A program made the translations under genes and the position numbers. From the NCBI RefSeq assembly GCF_900114845.1, contig NZ_FOUK01000005.1:190339-254338 (forward strand): DNA of 64,000 nucleotides, read 5' to 3'. This document shows, one piece after another, positions 1-10,445 of the stretch. The notes beneath the pieces are model-generated. The model was given only the letters and a program-made list of their open reading frames with translations. It did no database searches and was not told the origin of the DNA. Position 1 is the first letter of the stretch. Every line of letters starts with the position of its first letter. Source of the stretch: Pimelobacter simplex. Lineage in GTDB: Bacteria; Actinomycetota; Actinomycetes; Propionibacteriales; Nocardioidaceae.

Positions 1-1577
<1,577 letters not shown>

Positions 1578-1600
1578 GCGGGGGAGCCTGCCACATCTCA

Positions 1601-1670
1601 TGTAACTACGTGTTCAGTGCACTACCAGGGGTGTCGACCACCCTGGTAGTGCACTGAACACTGAGTTACA
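1601..1670. repeat. Long inverted repeat between cyclase and FAD dehydrogenase
   Basis: Two perfect 20-nt arms (1611-1630, beginning TGTTCAGTGCACTACC, and 1641-1660) surround a 10-nt loop. Outer 7-nt arms TGTAACT (1601-1607) and AGTTACA (1664-1670) also pair. It sits between the stop of the upstream minus-strand cyclase gene (1685) and the start of the minus-strand dehydrogenase gene (1577). It could terminate the cyclase transcript, act as an operator for the dehydrogenase gene, or both. No T-tract follows. Confidence 0.75.
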
Positions 1671-1684
1671 AGAGCGTGCGCCCG

Positions 1685-3268
1685 TCAGGCGCTCGAGGCG
1701 CTGGCCTGGACGGCGAGCAGGGTGGGGGCCGAGCGGCCGCGGAGGACGACGTCGCCGTGACCGCGCCAGTGGGCGGCCTCGTCGGGGCCGGCTGCCTCGA
1801 CGGAGGCCCAGGACGCGAGGACGCCGCCGGGGACGTCCTTGGCGAGGTCGGTGAGGCGGGCGGCGGAGTTCACGGCGTCGCCGATCACCGTGTACTCGAA
1901 GCGCTGCTCGTGGCCGACGTTGCCGGCGACGACCTGGCCGGTCGCGACGCCGATCCCGGCGCCGACCTCGGGCACCTCGACCGCGAGCCGGGCCGCCATC
2001 GCGCGGGCGGCGGCGAGGGCGGCGGCCGCGTGGTCGGCGAGCTCGACGGGAGCGCCGAAGATCGCGAGGACGGCGTCGCCGATGAACTTGTTGACCAGGC
2101 CGTGGTGCCGGTCGACCTCGTCGACGACGACGCCGAAGAAGCGGTTGAGCACGGCGACCACCTCGGTCGGCCCGTGCTCGGTGGCGTACGTCGTGGAGCC
2201 GACCAGGTCGACGAAGAGCACCGAGCAGGTGCGGGTCTCGCCCCCCAGCTCGATCTCGCCGGCGCCGAGCCTGGCGGCCGCGGCGGCGACCTCCTGGCCG
2301 ACGTGGCGACCGAAGAGGTCGCGGATCTGCTCGCGCTCCCGGAGGCCGGCGACCATGTCGTTGAAGCCGCTCTGGAGCTGGCCGAGCTCGGTGCCGTCGT
2401 ACACGACGACGTCGGTGTCGAGGTGGCCCGCCTCGACGGCGCGCATCGCGTCGCGCACCGACAGGAGGGGGGCGACGACCGAGCGGGCGTTGAGGTCGGT
2501 GAGCAGGAAGCCGAACAGCAGCACGATGCAGCACACGATGATCGTGACGACGGCGAGCTGGCCGAGCGTCGCGTCGTCGCCGCCGGGCGTGACCGCGAGG
2601 ACGGCGGCGATGAGCAGGCCGACGATGGGGGCGCCGGTGCCGAGGGTCCAGAAGATCGCCATCCGCGGGCCGACGCCGACACCGCGGATCCGGCCCGTCA
2701 CGCGGACGTCGCTCAGTGCCCGCGCCGCGATCGGGCGCAGCGAGAACTCGGTGAACAGGTAGGAGATCCCGGCCACCACCATGCCGCCGATGGTGACCGT
2801 CAGCGCGGTGCCGAGGATGCGCGAGGGCTGCAGGACGATCGTCAGCACGGTGAACAGCACCGTCCCGACCAGCCACATGGTCAGCTGCATGACGGTCAGG
2901 GTGAGCGGCACCCGCAGTGCGCGGGCCCGCTGCGTGCGGTCCGGGTCGACCCCGGGCTGGGTCGCCCACCGCAGCGCGCGCAGCGACGTCGTCGTCCCCC
3001 ACACGGCGCCGATCGCCGCCGCCACGAAGACGTACGTCGGGATGGCGATCGCCAGCGCGATGACCATCTCGCGGTTCGGGGCCGGTGAGGGGATGGCCCA
3101 GGTGTTGATGACGAAGACGACGAGGGCGCCGATCAGGTTCGTCCCGACGAGCAGCACGGTGAGCAGCACCTGGATCCGGATCCGGAGCTGACGGGGGTGC
3201 TGGTCGCGCGGGCCGAGGATCCGGGATCCGAACGGGCTGCGCCGGGGGGAGACGGACCGACGCGGCAT
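1685..3268 (-). CDS. Membrane-bound class III adenylate/guanylate cyclase with HAMP domain
   Basis: 527 aa. The N-terminal half holds several hydrophobic segments (about six). A HAMP linker follows around residues 255-310, and then a class III nucleotide cyclase domain from about 340 to 500. Metal-binding aspartates are visible in VLFVDLVGS and in NKFIGDAVLAIFG. The catalytic Asn/Arg region YTVIGDAVNSAARL is intact, so the enzyme should be active. The HAMP-FGRHVGQEV-cyclase layout matches the mycobacterial Rv1318c-Rv1320c type, which makes cAMP the likely product. The start at 3268 is supported by a TACGCT -10 box exactly 7 nt upstream (leaderless); in-frame extensions further upstream would overlap the divergent gene. 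A CRP-type receptor is encoded at 33.7-34.4 kb. Confidence 0.92.
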   Translation of the reverse strand: MPRRSVSPRRSPFGSRILGPRDQHPRQLRIRIQVLLTVLLVGTNLIGALVVFVINTWAIPSPAPNREMVIALAIAIPTYVFVAAAIGAVWGTTTSLRALRWATQPGVDPDRTQRARALRVPLTLTVMQLTMWLVGTVLFTVLTIVLQPSRILGTALTVTIGGMVVAGISYLFTEFSLRPIAARALSDVRVTGRIRGVGVGPRMAIFWTLGTGAPIVGLLIAAVLAVTPGGDDATLGQLAVVTIIVCCIVLLFGFLLTDLNARSVVAPLLSVRDAMRAVEAGHLDTDVVVYDGTELGQLQSGFNDMVAGLREREQIRDLFGRHVGQEVAAAAARLGAGEIELGGETRTCSVLFVDLVGSTTYATEHGPTEVVAVLNRFFGVVVDEVDRHHGLVNKFIGDAVLAIFGAPVELADHAAAALAAARAMAARLAVEVPEVGAGIGVATGQVVAGNVGHEQRFEYTVIGDAVNSAARLTDLAKDVPGGVLASWASVEAAGPDEAAHWRGHGDVVLRGRSAPTLLAVQASASSA

Positions 3269-3275
3269 GGGGCGA

Positions 3276-3281
3276 AGCGTA
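3276..3281 (-). promoter_or_regulatory. -10 box of leaderless cyclase promoter
   Basis: TACGCT on the minus strand is followed by 7 nt and then the ATG at 3268. This matches the actinobacterial TANNNT leaderless pattern. The divergent SnoaL-like gene starts only 48 nt away, so the two promoters share this short gap. Confidence 0.55.
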
Positions 3282-3316
3282 GTGCGCCATTGCGCCGCTC
3301 TGGTTGGATCGGGGAC

Positions 3317-3814
3317 ATGAGCGCTCCCGCGGCCGAGATCACCGAGGCCTACGCCGCCTTCCACGAGAAGGTCGCCGGCTTCGCTGCGTCCGGCGACTGG
3401 ACCGGCTATGCCGACCTGTTCACCCCCGACGCGGTGTACGTCGAGCACGCGATGGGTACGTTCACCGGCCGTGACGAGATCCGGGACTGGGCGGTGCGCA
3501 CCATGACGTCGTACCCGGGGCGGCTGATGCCGGAGTTCCCCGTGTCGTGGCAGGTCGTCGACGCCGACGCCGGCCGGCTCGTCTGCGAGGTGCTCAACCC
3601 GATGCCCGACCCGGGCGACGGCACGATGCTGACCGAGCCGAACATCACGATCATGACCTACGCCGGCGACGGGCTCTTCTCCGGCGAGGAGGACGTCTAC
3701 AACCCGCTGCGCTTCCACGCGATGGCGCAGAAGTGGGCGCGGATCGCCGCCGCCCACGGCAACGCCGACGACGACGTCCTCACCTGGCTCGACCGCTTCG
3801 GTGGTGGCCGGTGA
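3317..3814 (+). CDS. SnoaL-like / NTF2-fold protein
   Basis: 165 aa. The pattern EAYAAFHEKVAGFAASGDWTGYADLFTPDAVYVEHAMGTFTGRDEIRDW is typical of the SnoaL-like cone fold (a helix, then the 'D-ALFTPDAVY...G..GRDEIR' signature). The family includes polyketide cyclases, dehydratases and isomerases, and many members of unknown function; none of these activities can be assigned here. The ATG at 3317 was preferred to in-frame starts further upstream, which would run into the divergent cyclase gene. The next gene overlaps its stop codon (GTGA), so it is the first gene of the 3.3-7 kb run. Confidence 0.85.
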   Translation: MSAPAAEITEAYAAFHEKVAGFAASGDWTGYADLFTPDAVYVEHAMGTFTGRDEIRDWAVRTMTSYPGRLMPEFPVSWQVVDADAGRLVCEVLNPMPDPGDGTMLTEPNITIMTYAGDGLFSGEEDVYNPLRFHAMAQKWARIAAAHGNADDDVLTWLDRFGGGR

Positions 3815-4308
3815 CCGGCGCGGCGAAGCGCCTCCTGCTCGAGGTCCTCGGCTGGCTGCTGCTGGTCGCGGGCGTCGCGGCGCTCGTGCTCCCCGGCCCC
3901 GGCCTGCTGCTGATGGCGGCCGGCCTGGCGGTGCTCTCGCAGCAGTACACCTGGGCCGAGCGGCTGCTCGACCCCGTCCTCCTGCGGGCGCTGCGTGCCG
4001 CGGCCGAGGGCGTCGAGACCTGGCCGCGGGTGATCATGTCGACCATCGGCGCGCTCGCCATCGGTGCGTTCGGCGTCGTGTGGCTGGTCGACCCCGACAT
4101 GCCGAACTGGTGGCCGATCGCGGAGCGCTGGTGGCTCCCGGGCGGTGTCTGGACGGGCATCACGCTGCTGCTGTCGTGCGTCATCGCACTGGTCCTGATC
4201 GTCTACTCGTTCCGCCGCTTCCACGGCAAGCCCGAGGCCCGGGCCGCGCTGGAGGGCGAGATCAACGACGCCGACGAGCGCCGGCACCACGAGGACGACG
4301 AGGACTGA
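3811..4308 (+). CDS. PGPGW-family small membrane protein
   Basis: 165 aa. A hydrophobic N-terminal hairpin contains LVLPGPGLLLMAAGLAVL, the PGPG motif that defines the putative transmembrane protein family (PGPGW, TIGR02611-like). Two more hydrophobic segments follow (around MSTIGALAIGAFGVVWLV and TGITLLLSCVIALVLIVY), and the C-terminal tail is acidic and His-rich (RRHHEDDED). It starts at a GTG overlapping the stop of the SnoaL-like gene, so the two are probably translationally coupled. The function of the family is unknown. Confidence 0.85.
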   Translation: MTGAAKRLLLEVLGWLLLVAGVAALVLPGPGLLLMAAGLAVLSQQYTWAERLLDPVLLRALRAAAEGVETWPRVIMSTIGALAIGAFGVVWLVDPDMPNWWPIAERWWLPGGVWTGITLLLSCVIALVLIVYSFRRFHGKPEARAALEGEINDADERRHHEDDED

Positions 4309-4311
4309 GCG

Positions 4312-4893
4312 ATGACCGGCCCGGACGACGACAGCCGCAGCATGCGCGAGCGGATGCTCGCTGGTGACCTCTACCTGGCCGACGACCCCGACCTGGTCGA
4401 GGCCTACCTGCGTGCCCAGGACCTCGCCACGGCGTACAACGCGACGACGGCGCGCGAGCGCGACCGGCGCCACGAGCTGCTGGGCGAGCTGCTCGGCGCC
4501 GTGGGGGAGGACACCGGCATCCGGCCGCCGATCCACGTCGACTACGGCAGCCAGATCCGGATCGGCGCGCGGTCGTTCGTCAACTTCGGCCTCGTCGCGC
4601 TCGACGTCGCGCCCATCGTGATCGGGGACGACGTCCAGATCGGCCCCAACGTCCAGCTCCTCACGCCGCTCCACCCGCTCGAGGCCGGGCCGCGCCGCGA
4701 CAAGTGGGAGTCCGCGCAGCCCATCGAGATCGGCGACAACGTCTGGCTCGGCGGCGGCGTCATCGTCTGCCCCGGCGTCACCATCGGTGCCGACACGGTC
4801 GTCGGCGCCGGCTCCGTGGTCACCCGCGACCTGCCTGCGGGCGTGCTGGCGGTGGGCAACCCGGCACGCGTCGTGCGGGAGCTCCCCGCGTGA
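4312..4893 (+). CDS. Sugar O-acetyltransferase (Maa/NodL type)
   Basis: 193 aa. The N-terminal MRERMLAGDLYLADDPDL is the Mac (maltose acetyltransferase) domain. It is followed by left-handed beta-helix hexapeptide repeats (IRIGARSFVNFG, IVIGDDVQIGPNVQLL, IEIGDNVWLGGGVIVCPGVTIGADTVVGAGSVV). The expected catalytic His is in TPLHPL. The family transfers acetyl from acetyl-CoA to sugars such as maltose or galactosides; the acceptor here is not evident. It lies 3 nt after the PGPGW gene, and its stop overlaps the GTG of the patatin-like gene. Confidence 0.9.
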   Translation: MTGPDDDSRSMRERMLAGDLYLADDPDLVEAYLRAQDLATAYNATTARERDRRHELLGELLGAVGEDTGIRPPIHVDYGSQIRIGARSFVNFGLVALDVAPIVIGDDVQIGPNVQLLTPLHPLEAGPRRDKWESAQPIEIGDNVWLGGGVIVCPGVTIGADTVVGAGSVVTRDLPAGVLAVGNPARVVRELPA

Positions 4894-5834
4894 GCACGAC
4901 GATCGTCCCGCTCGCCACGGTCCTCCGGGAGCGGCTGCGCACGGGCAGCCGGCCCGGGCACCGCGACGACGGGCACCGCGTGGCGCTGGCGATCGAGGGC
5001 GGCGGCAGCCGGGCGGCGTACTCGGCGGGGATGGCGCTCGCGATCGACGAGGCCGGCCTGACCGACGCCTTCGACCACGTCTACGGCGCCTCCGGCGGCG
5101 CGCTCAACGGTGCCTGGCTGCTCACCGGCGAGGGCCGCAAGTGGCTGCGCAGCTGGGCCTGGCCCGAGGTGGCGGCGGCGAAGGTGACCGACCCGCGGCG
5201 GATGCTGCGCGGCCGTCCGGTCGTCGACCTGGCCCGTCTGGTCCACCACGTCTACGAGTCGATCACGCCGATGGACTTCGACGCGATCGTCGCGAACCCC
5301 ATCGGCTTCCACCCGATCGCGACCGACGCCGCGACCGGCACCGCGGTCGACCTCGCCCCCTATGTCACCGACCGGCTCAGCGCCCAGACCGCGCTGCGTG
5401 CCAGCTCGTGCATCCCCCTGCTGGCCGGTCCGCCGGTCCGGGTGGGCGACCGGCGCTACGTCGACGGCGGCCTCTCCGAGGGCGTCCCCTACCGGACCGC
5501 GCTCGACCAAGGGGCCTCCCACGTGCTCGTGCTGCGCACCCGCCGCACCGACCAGCGCGCCGTCCCGCCCTCGCGGTTCGAGCGGATGCTGCTCGCGCCG
5601 TACTTCCTGCGCCACGGGCGGGCCGCCGGCGCGGCGCACATCGGGCGCCACCGGAGCTATGCCGCCGACGACCTGCGGCTCGCCGAGGGGACCCGGGCCG
5701 ACGTACCGACGCTCGTCGAGGTGCGGCCCCCGCTGGGCGCTCCCGACGTGTCCCGGCTGAGTGGCGACCTGACGTCGATCGACGCCGCCATCGAGCAGGG
5801 ACGCGCGGTGATGCAGGCCTTCCTCGATGGCTGA
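4890..5834 (+). CDS. Patatin-like phospholipase
   Basis: 314 aa serine lipid acyl hydrolase. The oxyanion-hole motif GGGSRAAYSAG is near residue 36, the nucleophile elbow GASGG near residue 66, and the Asp of the Ser-Asp dyad in VDGGLSEGVP near residue 192. These are the three patatin signatures in the expected order. No signal peptide is seen, so it is probably cytoplasmic or peripheral at the membrane. The GTG start overlaps the acetyltransferase stop, and its 3' end overlaps the TetR gene by 8 nt, placing it in the same transcription unit. The lipid substrate is unknown. Confidence 0.9.
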   Translation: MSTTIVPLATVLRERLRTGSRPGHRDDGHRVALAIEGGGSRAAYSAGMALAIDEAGLTDAFDHVYGASGGALNGAWLLTGEGRKWLRSWAWPEVAAAKVTDPRRMLRGRPVVDLARLVHHVYESITPMDFDAIVANPIGFHPIATDAATGTAVDLAPYVTDRLSAQTALRASSCIPLLAGPPVRVGDRRYVDGGLSEGVPYRTALDQGASHVLVLRTRRTDQRAVPPSRFERMLLAPYFLRHGRAAGAAHIGRHRSYAADDLRLAEGTRADVPTLVEVRPPLGAPDVSRLSGDLTSIDAAIEQGRAVMQAFLDG

Positions 5835-7041
5835 GCCCGGTCCTGGTGCGCAGCGCAGGCCCCGCAACCGCAAGGAGCTGATCGTCGCCGCCGCGGCCCG
5901 GCAGTTCGCGCGGCGCGGCTATCCCGACGCCTTCGTCGCCGACATCGCGGCCGAGGTGGGCATCACCGGGCCGGCGCTCTACCGCCACTTCGGCGGCAAG
6001 TCCGAGCTCCTGGTCGCCGCGATCGAGCTCGAGATCGCCCAGCTCGCCGAGGCGTACGACGGGCCGGCCGATCTCGCGGCGCTGCTCGGCCACGCCGCCC
6101 GTCACCTGCTGCGGCCGGGACGTCCGCACGCCCTGTGGGACCGCAACGCGCGCTTCCTCGAGCCCGCGCAGCGCGACGAGCTCGCCGCCCGCTACGGGAG
6201 GGCGCTGAAGCCGCTGCGCACCGCGCTCGCCGCGGCCCGGCCGGACCTCGACCGCCGCGACGTGGCGGCACTCTCGGTCGCGGTGCACGCCGTCCTCGAC
6301 AGCGGGCGCGCGTACGAGCGGGCGACGGTCCCCGAGCCGCGGGCCCAGCAGCTCATGGTGGCGGCAGCCACCGCGGTCGCCGCCGTGCCGTGGCTCCCCC
6401 TGGGGGAGATGGCGCCGGTGTCGGCGGAGCGGCCGGCCACGTCGGGCGGGCTGCAGCCCTCGTCCCGGCGCGAGGCGGCGCTCGCGGCCGCCGTCCGGCT
6501 GTTCGCGGAGCGCGGCTACCAGGTCGTCGGGATGGACGACATCGGTGCCGCCGCGGGCATCTCGGGGCCGACGCTCTACCACCACTTCCCGGGCAAGTCG
6601 GCGATCCTGGTCGAGGTCATCATGCGCTGCCTGGATGCGCTCTACTTCGACCTCGCCGCGGTGCTGGCCGGCACCGACGACCCGGCCACGGCGCTCGACC
6701 GGACGCTGGCGTCGTTCGTCCGGATCAACGTCGCGCAGGGCGACGCGCTGTCCCCGCTCTTCACCGAGATCGGCAACGTGCGGCCCGAGGAGCGGGCGCC
6801 GATCCGCCGGGCCCAGCAGGACTACGTGAGCGAGTGGGCCGTGCTGCTCGCCGCCGTCCGCGACGACCTGACCGCACCCGACGCCCATGCGCTGGTGCGC
6901 TCGGCGCAGATCGCGGTCAACACGCTGCGGCGCTACCTGCCGGCGGCGTCGGCCGGCCCCGCCGATCCGTGGGTGGTGCTCTGCCGGGTCGGTCGCGCCG
7001 TGCTCGGGCTGCCCGCCGATTCCGTCGGACCCATGTCCTAG
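5827..7041 (+). CDS. Tandem TetR-type regulator with two DNA-binding domains
   Basis: 404 aa, about twice the usual TetR length. The first HTH spans about residues 14-60 (ELIVAAAARQFARRGYPD, then TGPALYRHFGGKSELL). A first ligand-domain-like stretch follows, and then a second complete HTH at about 212-260 (REAALAAAVRLFAERGYQVV, then SGPTLYHHFPGKSAILV) with its own C-terminal domain. The fusion is continuous and both HTH cores look intact. A single chain could therefore behave as a pseudo-dimer or recognise two different half-sites. It overlaps the patatin-like gene, suggesting it regulates this operon or lipid genes; the ligand is unknown. Confidence 0.9.
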   Translation: MAEPGPGAQRRPRNRKELIVAAAARQFARRGYPDAFVADIAAEVGITGPALYRHFGGKSELLVAAIELEIAQLAEAYDGPADLAALLGHAARHLLRPGRPHALWDRNARFLEPAQRDELAARYGRALKPLRTALAAARPDLDRRDVAALSVAVHAVLDSGRAYERATVPEPRAQQLMVAAATAVAAVPWLPLGEMAPVSAERPATSGGLQPSSRREAALAAAVRLFAERGYQVVGMDDIGAAAGISGPTLYHHFPGKSAILVEVIMRCLDALYFDLAAVLAGTDDPATALDRTLASFVRINVAQGDALSPLFTEIGNVRPEERAPIRRAQQDYVSEWAVLLAAVRDDLTAPDAHALVRSAQIAVNTLRRYLPAASAGPADPWVVLCRVGRAVLGLPADSVGPMS

Positions 7042-7044
7042 CCT
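7039..7044 (+). promoter_or_regulatory. Possible -10 box for leaderless recC
   Basis: TAGCCT is followed by 8 nt and the recC ATG at 7053, and no Shine-Dalgarno sequence is visible. It overlaps the stop region of the preceding TetR gene, so the recCBD genes may have their own promoter there. Confidence 0.4.
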
Positions 7045-7052
7045 CGCCCTCG

Positions 7053-10000
7053 ATGACCCTTCACCTGCACCGCGCCGCGCGGACCGACCTGCTCGCCGAC
7101 GAGCTCGGCGGGCTGCTCGCGACGCCGCTCGACGACCCGTTCGCGAGCGAGGTCGTCGTGGTGCCCGCGCGCGGGGTGGAGCGGTGGCTCACCCAGCGCC
7201 TCTCGCACCGGCTCGGTGCGGGCGCGCGCGGGGGCGACGGGGTGTGCGCGGGGGTGCGCTTCCTCCAGCCGGCCTCGCTCGTGGGGCTGCTGCTGGGCCG
7301 CGACCGCGACGATCCGTGGCAGCCCGACCGCCTGGTCTGGCCGCTGCTGGCGACGATCGACGACAACCTCGGCGAGCCGTGGTGCGCGACGCTCGCGACC
7401 CACCTCGGGCACGGGGTCGACGGCGAGGAGGGCGAGCTGCGGCGCAGCCGCCGGTGGTCGGTCGCCCGGCGGCTGGCCGAGCGCCTCACGTCCTACGCCG
7501 TCCAGCGGCCGGCGCTCGTGCGCGACTGGCGCGAGGGCCGCGACACCGACGGCGCGGGCGCGCCGCTGGCCGACGACCTGCGCTGGGAGGCCGAGCTGTG
7601 GCGGCGGCTGCTGGTGCGGATGGCGGAGGCCGGGCACGACGAGGCGCCCGACGTGCGCCACGAGCGGGTCTGCGCGGCGCTGCTCGCCGGCACCGTCGAC
7701 GGGCTCGACCTGCCCGACCGGCTGTCGCTGTTCGGCCACACCCGGCTGCCCGCGACCGAGATCGACCTCCTCGTCGCGCTGGCCGCCCACCGCGACGTCC
7801 ACCTGTGGCTGTCGCAGCCGTCGGCCGCGCTGTGGGACGCCGTCGCGGCGGCGGGCGTCGAGGTCGGGCCGCGCGACACGTCGAGCACCGCCGAGCTCGC
7901 CGAGAACCCGCTGCTCGCCTCGCTGGGGCGCGACGCGCGCGAGCTGGCGACGGTGCTGAGCGCCCGGGTGCGCGCCGGCCAGGCCGACGACGCGGGGGCG
8001 GCGCCCGACCCGGCCCCGCCCGCCGGCCTGCTCGGCTGGCTCCAGGCCGACCTGCGTGCCAACCGGGCGCCCGACGCCGAGGCGCGGTCGGGGCGCGTGC
8101 TCGCGGCCGACGACCGGTCGGTCCAGGTCCACGCCTGCCACGGTCCGGCCCGGCAGATCGAGGTCCTGCGCGAGCTGCTGGTCGGTCTGCTCGAGGACGA
8201 CCCGACCCTCGAGCCCCGCGACATCGTCGTGATGTGCCCCGACATCGAGACCTACGCGCCGCTCATCTCGGCCGGCTTCGGCCTGGGCGAGCTGATCGGC
8301 GACGAGCACGCCGACGACGCCCTGCACCCCGCCCACCGGCTGCGGGTCCGGCTGGCCGACCGCGCGGCCAGCAGCACCAACCCGCTGCTCGGCGTGGCGG
8401 TCGCGCTCGTCGAGCTCGCCGGCGGCCGGGCCACCGCCTCCCAGGTGCTCGACCTGCTCTCGCGGGCGGTGTGCCGGCGCCGGTTCGGGTTCGGTGACGA
8501 CGACCTGGCGCGGATGACGCGCTGGGTCGCCGAGGCCGGCATCCGCTGGGGCGTCGACGCGGGCCACCGGGCGTCCTACGCGATGGAGGGCTTCGAGCAC
8601 AACACCTGGCGGGCCGGGCTCGACCGGCTCCTGCTCGGCGTCGCGATGAGCGACGACGACCACCGCCACGTCGGGCGCGGGCTGCCCGTCGACGACATCG
8701 CCAGCGGCGAGATCGAGCTGGTCGGCCGGCTCAGCGAGGCCGTCGCCCGGCTCGCCGGCTGTCTCGACGCGCTCGACCGGGCGCAGGCCGCCGACGCCTG
8801 GTTCGCGGCGATCGCCGACGGCGTGCGCGACCTGTGCGAGGTCGACGCCGACGACGCCTGGCAGCTGCCGCAGTTCGAGCGCGAGCTCGCGCGGGCCCGG
8901 GCGAGCGCCGACGAGAGCGACCCCGACGTCCCGCTGCGGCTGGCCGACGTCCGCGCGCTGCTCCAGGCCCGGCTCGCGGGGCGGCCCACGCGCGCCAACT
9001 TCCGCACCGGAACGCTCACCGTCTGCACGATGGTCCCGATGCGCTCGGTGCCGCACCGGGTGGTCTGCCTGGTCGGCCTCGACGACGGCGTGTTCCCGCG
9101 CACCAGCGGCGTCGACGGCGACGACGTCCTGGCCCGGCGCCCGCTCGTCGGCGAGCGCGACCTGCGCGGCGAGGACCGCCAGCTCCTCCTCGACGCCGTC
9201 CTCGCGGCGGGCGAGCGGCTGATCATCACCTACACCGGCGCCGCCGAGCACACGGGCCAGGAGCGGCCGCCCGCCGTACCGCTGGGCGAGCTGGTCGACG
9301 CGCTCGACCGCACGGCCGCCGCTCCGGTGCGCGACGCGGTCGTCGTCCGGCACCCGCTCCAGGCCTTCGACCCGCGCAACCACGCCGCCGGGGCCCTGCT
9401 GGGCACCGGACCGTTCAGCTTCGACCGGGCCTCGCTGGCCGGCGCCCGGGCCGCGGTCCGCGAGCGGACGCCGGTGCCCCCCTTCCTCGCCGACCCGCTG
9501 CCGCCGGCGCCTGCCGCGGGCGGCGACGTCGCGCTCGCCGACCTGGTCGGCTTCGTGCACCGCCCGGCGCGGACGTTCCTCCGGCAGCGGCTCGACGTCG
9601 CGACACCGTTCGAGCCCGACCAGGTCGCCGACGCGATCCCCGTCGCCCTCAACGGCCTCGAGGTCTGGCAGATCGGCGACCGGCTGCTGCGCGAGGTGCT
9701 CGCCGCCGACGACCCGGCCGCGACCGCGACCGCCGTGATGACCGCCGAGCAGCTGCGCGGCTCCCTGCCGCCCTTCGACCTCGGGCGGGCCGCGCTGACC
9801 GGCGTGGTCAAGGAGTGCCAGGAGCTGTTCGCCCGCAGCGCCCCGTTGCGCACCGGCACGCCCCGCACCATCGACATCGACGTCGACCTGGGCGGCGGAC
9901 GCCGGCTCACCGGCACCGTCCCGCGGGTCCACGGCAACCAGGTCGTCTCGCTGTCCTACTCCCGGCTCAAGCCCAAGCAGCGGCTGGCCTCCTGGCTCGA

Positions 10001-10445
10001 CGTCCTCGCGCTCAGCGCCACCCACCCCGACGAGAACTGGACCGGCCACGCCGTGGCCCGGGCCAAGGCCGGTCCGCAGCGCGCGCTCGTCGGTCCTCTC
10101 GACCACCGGGCGACCGAGTGGCTCCACGCCCTCGTCGCGCTCTACGACGAGGGGCTCACCCGGCCGCTGCCGATGCCCCTGGACACCGCCTACGCCTGGG
10201 CCGACGCCCGCGCCAAGGAGCTGCGCGGCATGGACATCGAGCCCGTCGAGGCCGCCGCACGCGCCTGGGTGACCGACCGGTTCAACCAGTGGGGCATCAA
10301 GGGCGAGGACGACGACCCCGCCCACCGCCGCATCTACGGGCACTCCGCGCCGGTGACCGCGCTCGTCGACGCCGGGCTGGCGTCCTACGCCTGGACGCTG
10401 TGGGAGCCGCTCCTCGCCGGTGCCGAGAGGGTGGGTCAGCTATGA
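7053..10445 (+). CDS. recC: Exodeoxyribonuclease V subunit RecC
   Basis: 1130 aa, the usual RecC size. The protein begins LHLHRAARTDLLADELGGLL, and VVVPARGVERWLTQRLSHRLG near the N-terminus is the conserved RecC opening. Later segments such as FCTMVPMRSVPHRVVCLVG-type and VCLVGLDDGVFPR are also characteristic. RecC is a helicase-like subunit that has lost ATPase motifs; in the RecBCD complex it splits the DNA and recognises Chi. The recB ATG overlaps its stop (ATGA), and gene order recC-recB-recD makes one operon for double-strand-break processing in the cytoplasm. Confidence 0.95.
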   Translation: MTLHLHRAARTDLLADELGGLLATPLDDPFASEVVVVPARGVERWLTQRLSHRLGAGARGGDGVCAGVRFLQPASLVGLLLGRDRDDPWQPDRLVWPLLATIDDNLGEPWCATLATHLGHGVDGEEGELRRSRRWSVARRLAERLTSYAVQRPALVRDWREGRDTDGAGAPLADDLRWEAELWRRLLVRMAEAGHDEAPDVRHERVCAALLAGTVDGLDLPDRLSLFGHTRLPATEIDLLVALAAHRDVHLWLSQPSAALWDAVAAAGVEVGPRDTSSTAELAENPLLASLGRDARELATVLSARVRAGQADDAGAAPDPAPPAGLLGWLQADLRANRAPDAEARSGRVLAADDRSVQVHACHGPARQIEVLRELLVGLLEDDPTLEPRDIVVMCPDIETYAPLISAGFGLGELIGDEHADDALHPAHRLRVRLADRAASSTNPLLGVAVALVELAGGRATASQVLDLLSRAVCRRRFGFGDDDLARMTRWVAEAGIRWGVDAGHRASYAMEGFEHNTWRAGLDRLLLGVAMSDDDHRHVGRGLPVDDIASGEIELVGRLSEAVARLAGCLDALDRAQAADAWFAAIADGVRDLCEVDADDAWQLPQFERELARARASADESDPDVPLRLADVRALLQARLAGRPTRANFRTGTLTVCTMVPMRSVPHRVVCLVGLDDGVFPRTSGVDGDDVLARRPLVGERDLRGEDRQLLLDAVLAAGERLIITYTGAAEHTGQERPPAVPLGELVDALDRTAAAPVRDAVVVRHPLQAFDPRNHAAGALLGTGPFSFDRASLAGARAAVRERTPVPPFLADPLPPAPAAGGDVALADLVGFVHRPARTFLRQRLDVATPFEPDQVADAIPVALNGLEVWQIGDRLLREVLAADDPAATATAVMTAEQLRGSLPPFDLGRAALTGVVKECQELFARSAPLRTGTPRTIDIDVDLGGGRRLTGTVPRVHGNQVVSLSYSRLKPKQRLASWLDVLALSATHPDENWTGHAVARAKAGPQRALVGPLDHRATEWLHALVALYDEGLTRPLPMPLDTAYAWADARAKELRGMDIEPVEAAARAWVTDRFNQWGIKGEDDDPAHRRIYGHSAPVTALVDAGLASYAWTLWEPLLAGAERVGQL

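Noticed and set aside
3269..3757. N-terminal extension of the cyclase gene to 3757
   Set aside because: It would run antisense through the SnoaL-like gene, has no coding character, and lies upstream of a clear -10 box.
7038..10343. 1101-codon minus-strand frame opposite recC
   Set aside because: A typical high-GC antisense shadow; RecC motifs are on the plus strand and the shadow has no recognisable domain.
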